A stretch of DNA of 64,000 bases from Arabidopsis thaliana (taxonomy: Eukaryota > Streptophyta > Magnoliopsida > Brassicales > Brassicaceae): positions 21,189,971 through 21,253,970 of the forward strand of contig NC_003070.9 in NCBI RefSeq assembly GCF_000001735.4, given 5' to 3'. Under the pieces are notes generated by a model. That model was given only the letters and a program-made list of their open reading frames with translations, was not told where the DNA came from and did no database searches. This document shows, piece after piece, positions 36,601 through 48,838 of the stretch. The position numbers and the translations under genes were made by a program. How positions within the stretch are numbered: the stretch's first letter is position 1; each line of letters opens with the position of its first letter.

Positions 36601-36973
36601 TTTAGCAAAAAAAAGTAATGTCTAACCGAACTATAAGTTCTAAACAAGAAAGTCAAAAGAAAATATAACCTTTGACAAGATTTAGGAATATCTTGAAGAA
36701 GCCACCATTGGAAGAAGGAAGGTTGAGCCAAAAGCCAAGAGCGAATCCCAAGAACGAGAGAGGTTTCCTGAGGATAATCAAGAGTTTCTGAACAACGATG
36801 GATACAAAAATGATCCACCGTCCCCTGAATTCGCAAAGACGATTCTCAAGATTCTCTACCGAAGTATCAACGAACTTTCTATTCTCGAGATCCGAGTAGA
36901 AGAGAAGACGCATAAGATCCGTAACCGTGGCTTCTCTCGGATCAAGAACAAAATAATTTTTGGGTTGAACCAT
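33623..36973 (-). CDS. Class 3 (alpha/beta hydrolase) triacylglycerol lipase
   Basis: Six exons on the minus strand: 36973-36670, 36105-35906, 35620-35587, 34941-34806, 34705-34195, 33922-33623, giving 494 aa with closed phases. Exon 3 is only 34 nt ([11 protein letters not shown]). The lipase class 3 domain covers about 200-390, with [20 protein letters not shown] and the nucleophile elbow [10 protein letters not shown] (Ser301). [11 protein letters not shown] and [13 protein letters not shown] follow in the usual order. The N-terminal hydrophobic region (about 55-90) may be a membrane or lipid-droplet anchor. It belongs to the oil-body-lipase-like group of plant lipases. At1g56630 from memory. 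The C-terminus has a short internal repeat (YVNVALLGN and DLNVALLRN). Confidence 0.92.
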
Positions 36974-38154
36974 TTTTGTTGTTTTTCGTAGTTTAATTAT
37001 ACTGTCAACGTTTATTTAGCTTTGAAACATGGAAGAGTTTCTATGCAAGCTAAAGTCACGATTAGTTTCTATACAATTGTGTAGTTATAATGTTCAACAA
37101 ATATATTTAATACCGTGATCGACTCTACGCTTGGATTTGTATTGAGGGTCCATGACTATTCTATACAATGAATTAATATTTTTCTTAAACTAATCAAATA
37201 ATTAATCGTAAACGTAATTCGCAGTCACGAAAAACTGTAATGTCGTAAGCCCTCTCATGGGATAAAGGTTTGTCATATTGACTATAATTAAACTTAACTG
37301 ACCTGGTGTGTAACATGTTACCTTATAATTTGAACTAACATGTGTTACCAAATTTTGAATTGCAATAACTGGTCAAAAATTGATTGATACAATTTATGAC
37401 CATTTCGCTGGTCAGAAAATTAGTCGAAATTCGACATGTTTTGTTGTAATGTGCATCAACATATAACTCTCTCTTAGTTAAATGGGTTGAGGCTGTTGAG
37501 CCCAAACCAAGAATCCTATTACCAGATACCCGAATTGAAGGCTAAGCGGATCCTCAAAATAGATCTAACTTTTAGATTGTTTTTAGGGCCCAGCATTTGA
37601 AGTGTATACTTTTACCACCACGTACGGAAAGTCCAGGAGATCCTCTGTCAAATACAATATTAGTGGCTTTGGTGAGTTTTAAGGTGTTATTTGGCTTTAG
37701 ATAAACAAACTCTTCTCGTGATGTCATGCATTTAACAATACTTAAATCTCAAAGTCCCTTAATTTCTCTAAGCAATAACCACAATTCTTTTCACAAGCTA
37801 ATTGATAGATCATCTTAAAGCTTCTGATCAAAAAATTCACAAGATCATTAATATTTAAAGACCTATTAGTTAATATTTTTCAGAAAAGAGTTAATGAAAT
37901 GGTTAGCATTAACCAACATAAATACATAAATATGTTATTTTTAATATTTTTTTAAGAAAAGAGTTAATATTGCTTTTAATAAAAGGGTGAGGCATTGTCT
38001 CCCCTCCTCTTACTAAAAAAAACAAACATAAATATTGAAAAGTTGGAAACAAAAAAAAGATTTGGCCAAACAAATAATATTTCACACAGGACCCCAAGCA
38101 TGGGTGCGTTTCACATTACCTCCAAGGCCCGGTTTTGTATGGAATTGAATTTAG
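36974..38154. other. Lipase upstream intergenic
   Basis: No gene seen in about 1.2 kb. The stretch 37900-38000 is AT-rich with short repeats of TTAATATT. Confidence 0.4.
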
Positions 38155-38883
38155 TCATTAATGTTTTCGCATATACGACATTGAACATGTTGGAATTTGG
38201 CTAGAATCTGGCTAGTCCTTTTCTGTCCTCTCGTTGGACTTGGACTGGAGAAACTCATGAGTCGTGCTGTTACACGTATAAGTATCGAATTATACACACA
38301 CATACGTACAAAATGTATTTTGTTTTTCTTTTTCTGATAAATAATACACTTTCAACGGCTACGGTGAGAAGTTGAGATGTCATGCCAAAGAGATATAGAC
38401 GTTTCCTAATGTTAGATCTCTATTGCTTCATTGATTCACTATACACATATGCTACAAAGTTAATTTTGATACATGACAATACCTATGGTCCATAACTTAT
38501 GATAGTAACGACAAGACGTTCTTTTAAGATATGGCGAAAATTTCCATGTTTTTTTCTTTGTTTTTTGTCCTACGCATTAATAAGTTCAACCCGAAGAAAT
38601 TGGATCATACTTGCCAAAAGTTTTGCTTGAAGTACATAAAACTTATTATTTTATTTTCTAGATTTAAGTAATTACCGAAAACAAAGAAAACAAAACAAAA
38701 AACTTAAAAAAGAGATATATTGATTGGCTATATCAGTAAATAAATTATTATTTCTTTTAGAATTAAAAGTTTCATAGATTTTAGAAACACACATATATAT
38801 ATATATATATATACCACATACAATAACTCATAAGTTATCGTTTTATCTATTGTATAATCGTTAGTTTTCACTTTATTAGATCC

Positions 38884-39040
38884 TTTTTTTTTGAATACCA
38901 GGAGATTCTAGGCCGAAACCCGTAATCCCCCAGGCCCGAAACCACAATATGTAATATTAGTTTCGTTTCAAGCGTCACTCGAACCGACAACTTCTAAGCT
39001 CCGGCTAGGATCTTTACCAATTGAGCTAATGACACTTGCT
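38884..39040 (-). mobile_element. tRNA-derived SINE
   Basis: On the minus strand the head reads GCAAGTGTCATTAGCTCAAT, with an A box (TTAGCTCAATTGGT, 39029-39016). A B box follows (GGTTCGAGTGA, 38985-38975), then a tRNA-unrelated body (GGGCCTGGGGGATTACGGGT) and an A-tract tail at 38892-38884. This is the pol III SINE layout of Brassicaceae. The equivalent place in duplicated copy B (about 42690-42740) lacks it. Confidence 0.75.
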
Positions 39041-39174
39041 TATTTAATCGCCGTTGCTCGACATACCATCGTTTTTGGACAAGACTAGCTAGTTGTTTTT
39101 GTTGTTGATTGAAACAATATTTCGTTATTATTAATTGTTGACTAATAACTGACAAAATTTCGTTAGTATTATTG

Positions 39175-39250
39175 AATATTGATGTAATGATATAGCTATA
39201 ACTTGGCTAGGCAATATTGATGTAATGATATAGCTATAACTTGGCTAGGG
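39175..39250. repeat. 38-bp near-perfect tandem duplication
   Basis: AATATTGATGTAATGATATA...CTTGGCTAGG occurs at 39175-39212 and again at 39213-39250, differing only at the last base. This indicates a recent slippage event in copy A. Confidence 0.9.
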
Positions 39251-40025
39251 AGTGTGAAGCCTTGTAAGTTGTAACCCAGAGATAAACTGCATGACATTGC
39301 AGAGACTACTCCCTCGTGCTTTTTTTATTTTGTAGTCAACTAATTCCATCATGCTATATTGTTATCTGGGGTTAATCGATTTCAAGAAACACCAAAAAAA
39401 GAAGAAGAAAATTGTAACAATATATACACTTTTTTTTTCTTTTGGCCAAATTTGAAACAATATACACTAATAGGTTTGTGGTTAGCATAATCGACAGAGG
39501 TCATTCTTTTTTTCATTTAACGACGTGAACATATTTTCCAGAGAGGTTGGATTAAAAAATGGAGTTTCTTGCTTGGAAAAAATACTTCATAAATGATTAG
39601 AAGATGACTCCAGTTGTTTTTTTTTATAAGAAAGACAGCAACAGCTTTCATGTTTTTTTGCGCTAACAAAAGTCAGTGTCGCATATATTACTGAAACAAA
39701 TAAGACTCAACATCTTTAATAGAAAACTACTCATACTTTTCAACGCAAAAATAGAAAATCGTACTTTTCTAACAAACAAAAAGAAAACAGAAGAAATTGT
39801 ACCTTTTAATCGAAATTGTACTTAATCGTACATTTACTTAAGATTTACAGATGATGATTTAGCTCTAATGCTTGCTTACGAAATGAAGAATTATAGAGAA
39901 CGTATTAGAAAATTTTTCATAAAACCCTAAGCATACATATATACATTAATAATACTCCAAAAGTTTTCAACTATATTATGTACAAACCATATATAAAGGC
40001 TAATTAGTCACAAAATATACGCTCA

Positions 40026-40500
40026 TAATTGTTTTTGAGTCCAAAGCAACTGAGATGTTAGAGCTTTTGGTAGGCCACTGCTGTTAAATGAGAAGGATTA
40101 AGGTCGAGATTAAAAACATCCATTTTTAGCCCAGTATGGTAGCATTGGAAGTAATGCTTTTTTTTTTTTTTTATCTAAATCTTACAACATGGTTCATGTT
40201 TCTTACTCAGTTGAGTGTTCAAGTAATTTTTGACACCGTTTGTGGTCTGACCAGCCAATAGACCAGCAATCAAAGCCAATCTAAAAGTTGTTAAACATTA
40301 TACGAATAATATGTTATTAATAATCTTATGAATCCCGAAGTAATTAATTAGTATAAAGTATAACAAATACTATTTCCTAGAAGGTTGGGAAGGCGAAGAA
40401 GAAGATCAACTTCATCAGAGCCTAAATCTTCCTCTCTTGATACTTGGCTTCAAATAGTATAAGCATCTTAGTCTACAACTCTTCCTGGGCTGATTTAGTC
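40026..40500 (-). pseudogene. MYB75-like pseudogene (exons 2 and 3 only)
   Basis: Exon 2-like sequence (40500-40374) still reads [20 protein letters not shown]. The conserved R2 Trp is replaced by Cys, and an inserted base then shifts the frame before the SSDEVDLL segment. Exon 3-like sequence (about 40290-40026) reads [20 protein letters not shown] and reaches a stop after EPCCKI, where MYB75 continues. Exon 1, with the first R2 helix, and the promoter are absent because the duplication broke in intron 1. The copy lies about 3.2 kb downstream of MYB75 in the same orientation. It cannot encode a DNA-binding MYB. Confidence 0.88.
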
Positions 40501-40540
40501 TTACAAAACCACTAATTACAATTAATTATACCTACTAATA

Positions 40541-41117
40541 GGGGTGGACACGACACATATATCATGGATTTTGGTAGTATTTGTGATCCGATTTGCTATA
40601 TCGGAATAATTAGTTTTCTGATTCGTATTTGTTTCGAAAGTAACCGAATATCCGGCTGTCCAGATATTCCGTTAAAATCCGAGTTATTTGCTAGATATTC
40701 GATTTGTTAAGTATATCTCAAAAACAATTATAAAAATTAAAAACATAAAAATTAGAAATTTAATCCAAAATAAGTAAAACTTCATTGGAAAAAATATCTC
40801 TTTTCAATTTTTTAAACTAATAGTTAAATAACTAATTTGATGAACATAAACTTCTAAAACTTACATATAAAAAGAGTAAGATTATTAATATATATATTTA
40901 TACTTATCTATATACATATACATATATTCATGTATACCGAATTAGAGAGGATATCCGCCTATTTAAATTTAATATTTGTTATTTTTTCTGTTTTTAACGA
41001 ATATCAATTTTTAATATTTGATTTGCTTCGTAAAATTATGGATATTCAGATTTTTCGAATCAATTTAACCGAATAATAGATCCAAGCGAATCTAACGAAT
41101 ATTTTAGGCAATCCTAC
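40541..41117. mobile_element. Small non-autonomous DNA element in copy A
   Basis: A 577-bp segment interrupts copy A between CTAATA (40535-40540) and a second CTAATA (41118-41123). Copy B reads straight through as CCTACATACTAAGACTG (44491-44507). It starts GGGGTGGACACG and ends GCAATCCTAC, a common pattern for Arabidopsis MITE-like elements. It has no coding capacity, and the inside holds diverged ATATCCG/CGGATAT-like motifs. The superfamily is unsure; the duplication of 6 to 8 bp would suit hAT. Confidence 0.65.
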
Positions 41118-41300
41118 CTAATAAGACTGCTTTCTTATTTGTCTCCTTATATATTTTATCATGAAGAATCTATGCACACCAATAGAAATAGAGACATGTT
41201 CCAACACAAAAACACTTGCTCGTACAGCAATTTTCAACAAATTCATTTATAAGAAGACAAATCAGAGGTTGACATCGTTCTTTCTTGTCAAGAAGAAGCT

Positions 41301-41861
41301 AGCAATATACAATGTAAAATAAAAGGCAAAATTAAGAAAAAAAATTCCAAATGGAAAAACATCTCCAGCTAAAATTTGCAAACATTTTTCACTACAATAT
41401 AAAATTTCTAAAAATTAAATTTATTTGCAAGTTTTTTTTTTTTTTTTTTTGTGTGTTTTCCAGTCTTTTTGAAACAAGGATGATCCCAAAATTCAACTTA
41501 ACATCCAAACAAGGAAACTATCTCCATCACAAGGGTTCACAACTCAATCACAATTATCCTCTTGACACCAAATCTGATGAGATCTTTGAACATCCAACTA
41601 CCGGTTATCAAACCCGAATGGTTAGTTGAATGGTGATAATATGTGTGCTTTTGGAACTTGTGGTTTGGGAAGTTTCAAGCTATACCCCAAATGATTGTTT
41701 TTCAAAATCGATTGAACTTTGCTTCGGTCGAACAGGACTAATTAAATACTTCGAATCCAGCATTACCCCTTTGAAGATAGTGTTTAACTATAAGCTAAAG
41801 CACACATTTCTACTCTATGGAATCAATACAAAATCAAAGTATAATGGAACTTATTTTACTC
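41301..41861. other. Unique spacer between duplicate copies
   Basis: Open frames at 41351-41866 look like chance. A T-tract at 41432-41449 is present. I see no gene. Confidence 0.35.
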
Positions 41862-44700
41862 GATAATGTTTTCGCATGTACGACACTGAACATGTTGGAA
41901 TTTGGTTGAATCCATTTGGAAACACGTTTTAACCTTTCAATACAAAACACTATTCAATCACAAGTTCTTTTCTGTCCACTACTTGGACCTTATTAGCAAA
42001 ACCCATGAGGCGTGCCGTTATACACGTAAAAACTGTATAAGTATTGATTTATACACACACAACAAAATAAATCTAACTCCATCCGTAATTCTTACCAAAT
42101 AATACAATTTCACTGGTTACGGTGAGAAAAGTTGGGATGTCCAGCCAAAGAGAAGCATGTAGACGATTTTTTTATAAACGAGATGTGGACGTTTCAGTAT
42201 GTTATCTCTCTATTGCTTCATTGATTCACAATACACGTATGCTACATAGTTATTTTGATACATGACAATACCGTTGGTCCATAACTTATTATAGTAACGA
42301 CAAGAGGTTCTTTTGAACGGAGCGATGAACAAAGATACAAAAATGGCAAAAATCGCGAAAGTATCCATGCCTTTTTTGGTGCTTTTCCATGCATTTATAG
42401 TCCAACCGGAACAGAATGGGTATTACTTGCCAAAAAAACTTGTTTGAAGTACATCAAGTTTTTTGTTTTCGAGTTTTCACTTGATTAAATATATAAAATT
42501 GCATGGGACACTTTCGCATTTACATATATTTAAAAACAAATAGAAGAATTTATCTATTAATTTTCCGTATGAAATTATCGTTTAAATATTTAATAGATAT
42601 TACTTTTATAATTGAGGGTTCTTATAGATTTTGGAACCATATAAGTATTACATAAAATAATTCATGCATGATCGTCTATCGCATGATTATTAGTCTTACA
42701 CATTACGACCTTCTAAAATCTCATCCTACTACCGTTCTTGGACCAGACTAGCTAGTTGTTATGCAAATTATTAAAGTAAACAGTTTTTTTTTAACTATTT
42801 ATATTATGCTGTAAGTTATATCATTGGTCAAATTATTTTTAATAGATATTAATTTATGTTTATAATGTAAGAAACTCAAGATTAATTAGTTTCTTAAACA
42901 TTGTGCTTTTATCTAAAACATTTAATATTTTGAAATAGAGGGAGTACAAATTTTTGTATCAGAACTTCTGCGAGTATGGGTTTCAAAAACCTATCTATGA
43001 TCGTCGTTAAAACTTTATTACTAGCAAGTACGTTATTAAATTTGACAATTGTTATTGACTAATTAATAACTGGGAAATAGGTTTGTTAGTAGTATTGATT
43101 TTTTTGTCGTAATCATTTAAGAGTGGAATACGGTTTTGATAATCAAAATCCAGAAACTAAGCCCATATGAGAATCTGCACGTTAACAATCTATGCATTTA
43201 AAAATAAATAAAAATAACACTAAAACATGACTTCAGAATATATAAATAAAGCATTGCCTTCTCAACCAAAGTGTTTAGTAATCTAAACATTGTAAAACAT
43301 GACATTTGCCCAACCATACATGGTCGGTAGAGAAGGTTTGGTACTGAAGGGTAAAACTCCTAAATCCGAGTTCAATCATATTTGAAAACAAAAATGACAT
43401 TTATTTAGAAAGTTTGTTAGTTGAGTTTTAACCCAATTGGTTTACAATTTTACATAGTGATTAGAAATATAGGCGGTTTGATTTCGGAAAGTATTCTAAA
43501 CACCGGATACATACCTTTTTCAAAAAATAAGATTTTTTTTCTATTTTTACTGTTGTCATGTAGATAACCAAAAAAAAACAAAAATCTTCAGAATATATTA
43601 ATATTTTATTTTCTTCAAAATGTAAACACGGAAACTTGAAATATTTCATTAAAATGCTAAAAACTATTAGCTTATTTATCAAAACACACAAATTAAAAGG
43701 TGAAAGCAAACCTATACACAAACGCAAACAAATGTTCGAAACACTAATCAAATTTCACAGTCTCTCCATCGAAAAGACTCCAAAGTTGATCAACGTCAAA
43801 AGCCAAGGTGTCCCCCTTTTCTGTTGTCGTCGCTTCAGGAACCAAAATATCTACCTCTTGGCTTTCCTCTAGGAATTTCTCTAACCACATATTATCTCCA
43901 TCAATCAAATTATTCACTAGTTGGTCTTTCTTCTTATCTTTGTTGTATATGATACTATTGTCACAAACATTATTGATGTTAAGTCCAAGGCATGGAGGAT
44001 TAACGTCAACTTTTGGTGGGGCATTGAGATGGTTGCAGTCGTTGTTAACTGTGAAGGATCGAGGTCGAGGCTTATAAACATTGTTTTTTAGTGCCGGTGT
44101 TGTAGGAATGGGCGTAATGTCTCTCTTTTTCATCTTTATCTTACAACACGGTTCATGTTTCTTACTCAGATGAGTGTTCCAGTAATTCTTGACGTCATTT
44201 GCGGTCCGACCAGGTAATCTTCCAGCAATTAAAGACCACCTAACAATTGTAAGAAAATATACATATGTTATTAGTATTAACTTATGACGACTCTCCGAGT
44301 TAAGTAGTATCGAGGTAACAATTAATACCTATTCCCTAGAAGCCTATGAAGGCGAAGAAGAAGATCGACTTCATCAGAGCTAAGTTTTCCTCTCTTGATA
44401 CTTGGCTTCAAATAGTTCAACCATCTTAATCTACAACTTTTCCTGCACCGGTTTAGCCCTACAAAACCAATAATTGATTCTTTGATTATACCTACATACT
44501 AAGACTGTTTTTTATTTGTCTCCTTCTATATATTTTATCAGGAAGAATCTATGCACACCAATAAAAATAAAGAACTGTTCCAACACAGAAACACGTGTTC
44601 ATACAAAATTTTCCCACGAATTCATTTACAAGAAGACAAGCGTGTAAAAATTTGAACGACTTTATAGGAGAAGCTAGCAATACGCAACGTAACTAAAATT
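41862..44700. repeat. Tandem segmental duplication, copy B (contains MYB75 exons 2-3)
   Basis: Partner of copy A (38155-41300). It holds the functional MYB75 exons 2 and 3 and lacks the SINE and the DNA element found in copy A. Confidence 0.85.
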
Positions 44701-45119
44701 AGTATAATTTTTTTTCTTTAATTTTAAGTAAAAATCTTCGTTTAGGTGTAAAACAAATACGAACAGCAAAAGAAATTTTCATGCACAACCTTTAATAGCA
44801 TGTAAAAACAGCATAAAGAAGTTGTAACAATGATTTGTACTCATTTAAACAAATTTTTTTTTTTTTTTTTAATACCGGGTATTAATCAATTTTCTGAATA
44901 GAAAATAGAGAGAACGAAGACTATTGGTAGTGATTATAGATATTCATATTTGTGTGTGTGTGTGTCGGTTAGTGTGTGTGTGTTCGTAAATAACATACCA
45001 GCTCTTACAGGAACTTGGTGCCATTTGCCTTCTCCATACTTATTAATGCACTGTCTCAAGAGACTATCTTCTTCAGTAGTCCAAGCACCTTTTCGCAGCC
45101 CTTTGGACGAACCCTCCAT
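43744..45119 (-). CDS. MYB75: R2R3-MYB transcription factor MYB75/PAP1
   Basis: Activates late anthocyanin genes together with bHLH (GL3/EGL3/TT8) and TTG1. Three exons on the minus strand, 45119-44999, 44458-44329, 44239-43744, give 248 aa, the known length. R2 (about 9-60) starts [21 protein letters not shown]3 (about 62-112) contains [20 protein letters not shown], which carries the spaced D-L-R-L-L-R residues of the bHLH-interaction motif. The subgroup 6 motif KPRPRSF follows near residue 142. The C-terminal acidic part ends [16 protein letters not shown] microsatellite sits in intron 1 just after the donor (44949-44983). At1g56650 from memory. Confidence 0.97.
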
Positions 45120-45190
45120 GGAACAAAGATAGATACGTAAAATATATAAACAAATTGTAAAAGGTATAAGTAAATTGGTCAAGGAAGAGG

Positions 45191-45200
45191 GTATATATAG
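45191..45200 (-). promoter_or_regulatory. TATA box of MYB75
   Basis: On the minus strand CTATATATAC lies 72 bp upstream of the MYB75 ATG, in the right place for a short leader. Confidence 0.65.
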
Positions 45201-46538
45201 TATGGTTTCACAAATGATTGGAGGTCTTATAGAGAGTGTGAGTATGTGAGAAAATTTATAAAAACACGTGACGGAAAAAAGGAAGTGACGTGCATGTTTG
45301 ATATCCACATTTTATGTATTAGCTGTCGTGCTTAATTTGCTAAGTTATTGTTTGGTTACTGATTTGTCCTAGAGAGAAAAGGTTCATAGGATCTAGCAAG
45401 TATCTCCATCCTTTTTCAGTACTAAAAACAAACAAACATGTTTCTTAACAAAATTAGGAGAAAGGACGATAGTAATTAATGTTCGGGTATATATGTTTTC
45501 AGAAAGAAAAAATTTGGGTATGATTTATCCGATTACAAGATGGAGAAGTTTCATGCACAAGAAATAGGACAGAATTGAGAAAAAGGGTGGATGAATAACA
45601 ATAAGCTTCATCCGTGTAGTTTGGATAGAGAAATAGGAGATATAAATTTTAATAAGGCTATTTTTTTATATATTTTTTTCTTACCATTTTACCAGTTTTT
45701 AGAATGTGCATCTTCACTAGAAATTTAACAAGCATTTGAAGTCTTTTCTTAAAATTAGATATTCTTTTACAAGAGTTGGGAGTTAAGATAGTGTATAGTA
45801 TGTTCAGTGTTAAGAGTTAAGATAGTGGTATACAAATTTTCTTAAGTATAGTAGAAATAGTACATGTATTGAATATGATTTATCTCTCTAGTTAGTTTTT
45901 TTTTTTTTTTTTGGGACAACTATCTCTATAGTTAGTAGTGCCGATTAGAATCATTGTTGGTGCATCTAGTGAGATCGATGTTGTTGATGGGATTGTGTGG
46001 AGAATGATCAAAGATTTGATTATCACGGAGATTAGTTTAAGAAAAGCCATATTGGTTCTTAATGATTTACTTCTGGACAGAAGAGAAAAAGAAACACTTA
46101 TATATAAAACGCCGGTTTATTATCATTTTCTAAGAAAAGCATTTTTAGTCGTACTTTTTGAGGACTTGCAATTTAAATTTATAAATACTTTTAACAAAAT
46201 TTGACTAGAATCTGATCTCATTTTTCAGTATCTAAAAGTTAGTATTTGTATATTTCTGCTTTCTTGCATGAAAATTTACGTGTACGATGGAAAACCTAGG
46301 CGAAATGATATGCTGTAAAGCTAACTAATTGCTTCTTTTTGACGAAATATAATCGTCATGTAGGAGACTTAAGTGTGAGCCCTCTACTCTTGGTTTCTTG
46401 CAAGTTAACGAAGGATTTTTATAGACAATGAGCCCTCTACGCTCTAGCTGTTTTAGTTCATTCTATCGTGCACTATAATTGTGTCGTTAATTATGTGTGG
46501 ACTCGAACCCAAACCTGGTGTAGAAGTATATATATAAC
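45201..46538. other. MYB75 upstream region
   Basis: Contains CACGTGAC near 45265-45272, a possible G-box of the MYB75 promoter. Beyond about 45700 there is only AT-rich sequence. The open frame 45938-46204 is not recognisable. Confidence 0.35.
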
Positions 46539-46665
46539 CAGGGGCGGACCCAGCAAAAAAAATTGGTGGGAGCAAATTGTTATAAGGAGGAATCGAACCT
46601 GTGAACTCTAGTCTTATTTAGATGAATTTGAACCAATTTGCCTCATTAACGTTGATCCGCCACTG
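46539..46665. mobile_element. 127-bp hAT-type MITE
   Basis: Begins CAGGGGCGGACCCAG and ends GATCCGCCACTG, which are inverted complements at the tips (CAG(G/T)GGCGGA). Flanks TATATAAC (46531-46538) and TATATAAA (46666-46673) look like an 8-bp target duplication with one change. No coding capacity. Confidence 0.7.
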
Positions 46666-46673
46666 TATATAAA

Positions 46674-47815
46674 CTAGAAAGTTGCACACCGGATGGTAGG
46701 CTCGCTCTTAATATAGTTTTATTTCTGTAATTATTTTTTATAATTTATGGTTTTGAATAATTTAATTTGTTTGTTGTACACATAAAATTCAAGGCACGTA
46801 TTAGATACAAACTTTCTGTATGATCATCGCTAATCATGAGCCGAACAACAAACTTTTAATATTAAACATTCGTGGGTTATGTGTTGGGATATGATGGGCT
46901 TTATACCACTACTTCTAATACCCATGGTCGGTTCCCTTGATCCAAAATGGTTCTTCTTTTGTGTGTGTTGGGCTCTTAGGCCTTTCGGCTTTGTAAAGTT
47001 TTCTTCCTTATGCAATCAATAGCAAATCTTTAATTTAAAACAAAAAACAAATTGATGTTTTATTTTTGATAAATTTGAAATTTTTATGTGGATATTTTAG
47101 TTTATTAAATTATCTAAATGCAGTTAACTTTTTTTGTAGTGTTTCTCGTTTATTAAAATAAAATAACTATAATTTTTGATTTCAAAAAATTATTAATATT
47201 TTTAAGAGAAAATTAATAGTGAAAATATTTTTAATCTAATGGTTAACTAAGAGTTCATTAATACTTGTACATCATGTTTGGGTTTCGAATCCCAGAAAAC
47301 GCAATGCAAAACCGTCTTTAGAAAATCTGAGTGTTGCAGGGAAAGCTTTATCGTGGAATCGTTGTCCGTGAAATTGTTCATCATTATTTTTTAACTCTTA
47401 AAAACAAGACAACTATGATAAAGTAAATGCATACAATGCTTAAAAATATAACACTTTTTATTTATTAATCAGGTTATTAATCCTACTTTTTTTGGGGAAA
47501 AATATTTTTTTTTAAATAAAAGTTTTATTCCATATGTTATATATTATACTAATAAACTTATAAATCAATGGTAATTTTTTGAAATAAAGAATATTCATAA
47601 TAATGAGTTTACAGTATAAAAAATAATTGGATAATGATGTCATTAGTCATATTCTGGAATGTAGAGGTTATAAAACCTTGAAAAAGAAAATCAGATTCGA
47701 AAATGTTTGGAGAAAAGTCAATTACCATTTTTTTTATTTCATTGCTTATGGGACCTATCACCTATGAGGAGAAAAAAGTAGAGCAAAAGAGGAAAGACAA
47801 AGACGTGGCACCAAC
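46674..47815. other. AT-rich intergenic with a possible SINE
   Basis: At 47236-47300 there is a box A-like CTAATGGTTAACTAAGAG and a box B-like GGGTTTCGAATCCC, in the order expected for a tRNA-derived SINE on the plus strand. No A-tail or duplication was delimited. The rest shows no gene. Confidence 0.35.
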
Positions 47816-47883
47816 GTGTGTGAGTTTCAGCGTCACGTCCGTGTGACTCGTTACGAGATTAAGTCATTATCTTTTAAGTCTTC

Positions 47884-47893
47884 TTATATATAT
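47884..47893 (+). promoter_or_regulatory. TATA box of the KED-type gene
   Basis: TATATATATA lies about 95 bp upstream of a donor-like AG|GTACCT at 47979-47984. The 5'-UTR intron implied runs to TTCTAGCAG at 48832, so the ATG at 48839 comes just after the acceptor. Confidence 0.55.
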
Positions 47894-48838
47894 AACCAAA
47901 CACATCCAGATCATTTTACAGGTCTTTCTTTCTTGAACACAGGAACAACTTTTGCAGCTACAAATTTGGATAATCTAAGGTACCTAAAGTTCATTTTTCT
48001 CGTTCCTTTCTTGTTTGATCTCTGTCCAAAGAATTTTGTTCTTATAATTTCCATTTTTGGAATAGTCGTTTTCTTGATAGATCTGAGATTTTGGGTTTTT
48101 TATGATTTAGTGCCCTTGACTTTGTAGACTTTTTTTTTTTTTTTTGGTCTCATCTTCTATATGGTGAATTAATCTGTTTGCTCTAGCCTCTCTCTTACAA
48201 GAAAAGGAAACAATTGTTCTATAATTGACTATAATTGGTGATTTTCCTCTTTATCATTAGGAAAAAAAAAAAATAACATTGGAGAATTCGACATTCTTGT
48301 TTTTTTTTTTTTCAACGAGTAGTAGTGCTTGCTAATATATAGTGACCTACATTTAGTTTATTGAATCTCGGTGCAGAGAGGATTGTAGAGTATAGGTGTA
48401 TAACATGTTCATTTAGTCGTTGTAATTATGTTTTGTATAATAGTCGTTGAGCTACCAGAGATCACCGATCATGTTTTTATTGTATTGGTTGGTTCAACAA
48501 GACATTTATGTGATAGGTTTCCACGCCTAGCTACCAAAAAAAATCAAATGTAGTAAATTCTGGTTTGACGATGTTTTGTCTAAATAAAATGGTGAACCAA
48601 TGATTATAAAACACTGAATATGATTTGGTTATCCAAATATGTGGTTGAGCCATAACCATAAAACGAAGATTATTTTGGTTGTTGGTCGCTAGCGCTAATT
48701 GCTGGCAAACGAAAAGGACCATAGGCAGAAACTATTAGTCCACTTGCTTTTAAATAGAAAAAGTGTAGCTCTTTTTCATAATGAATTTCGTTATAAGAAA
48801 AGTGTTTTTTTTTTTGTTTCATTTTCTAGCAGAGAATT

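Larger units (their letters stand above)
38155..41300. repeat. Tandem segmental duplication, copy A (MYB pseudogene side)
   Basis: Copy A corresponds to copy B at 41862-44700. Matching landmarks are ATGTTTTCGCATATACGACA (38161) with ATGTTTTCGCATGTACGACA (41866), TTGCTTCATTGATTCACTAT (38424) with TTGCTTCATTGATTCACAAT (42215), and, at the other end, GAAGAATCTATGCACACCAA (41163) with 44543. The order is conserved and divergence is high with many indels, so the duplication is old. The proximal break falls inside MYB intron 1. Confidence 0.85.

Noticed and set aside
38975..39040. tRNA gene
   Set aside because: A and B boxes are present, but the acceptor arms do not pair properly and a long body with an A-tract tail follows; a SINE fits better.
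41351..42102. Series of short open frames in the spacer between MYB copies
   Set aside because: Low-complexity and AT-driven; part overlaps the non-coding flank of the tandem duplication.
45938..46204. 88-codon open frame as a gene
   Set aside because: No recognisable family, AT-rich codon use and no splice or promoter support.
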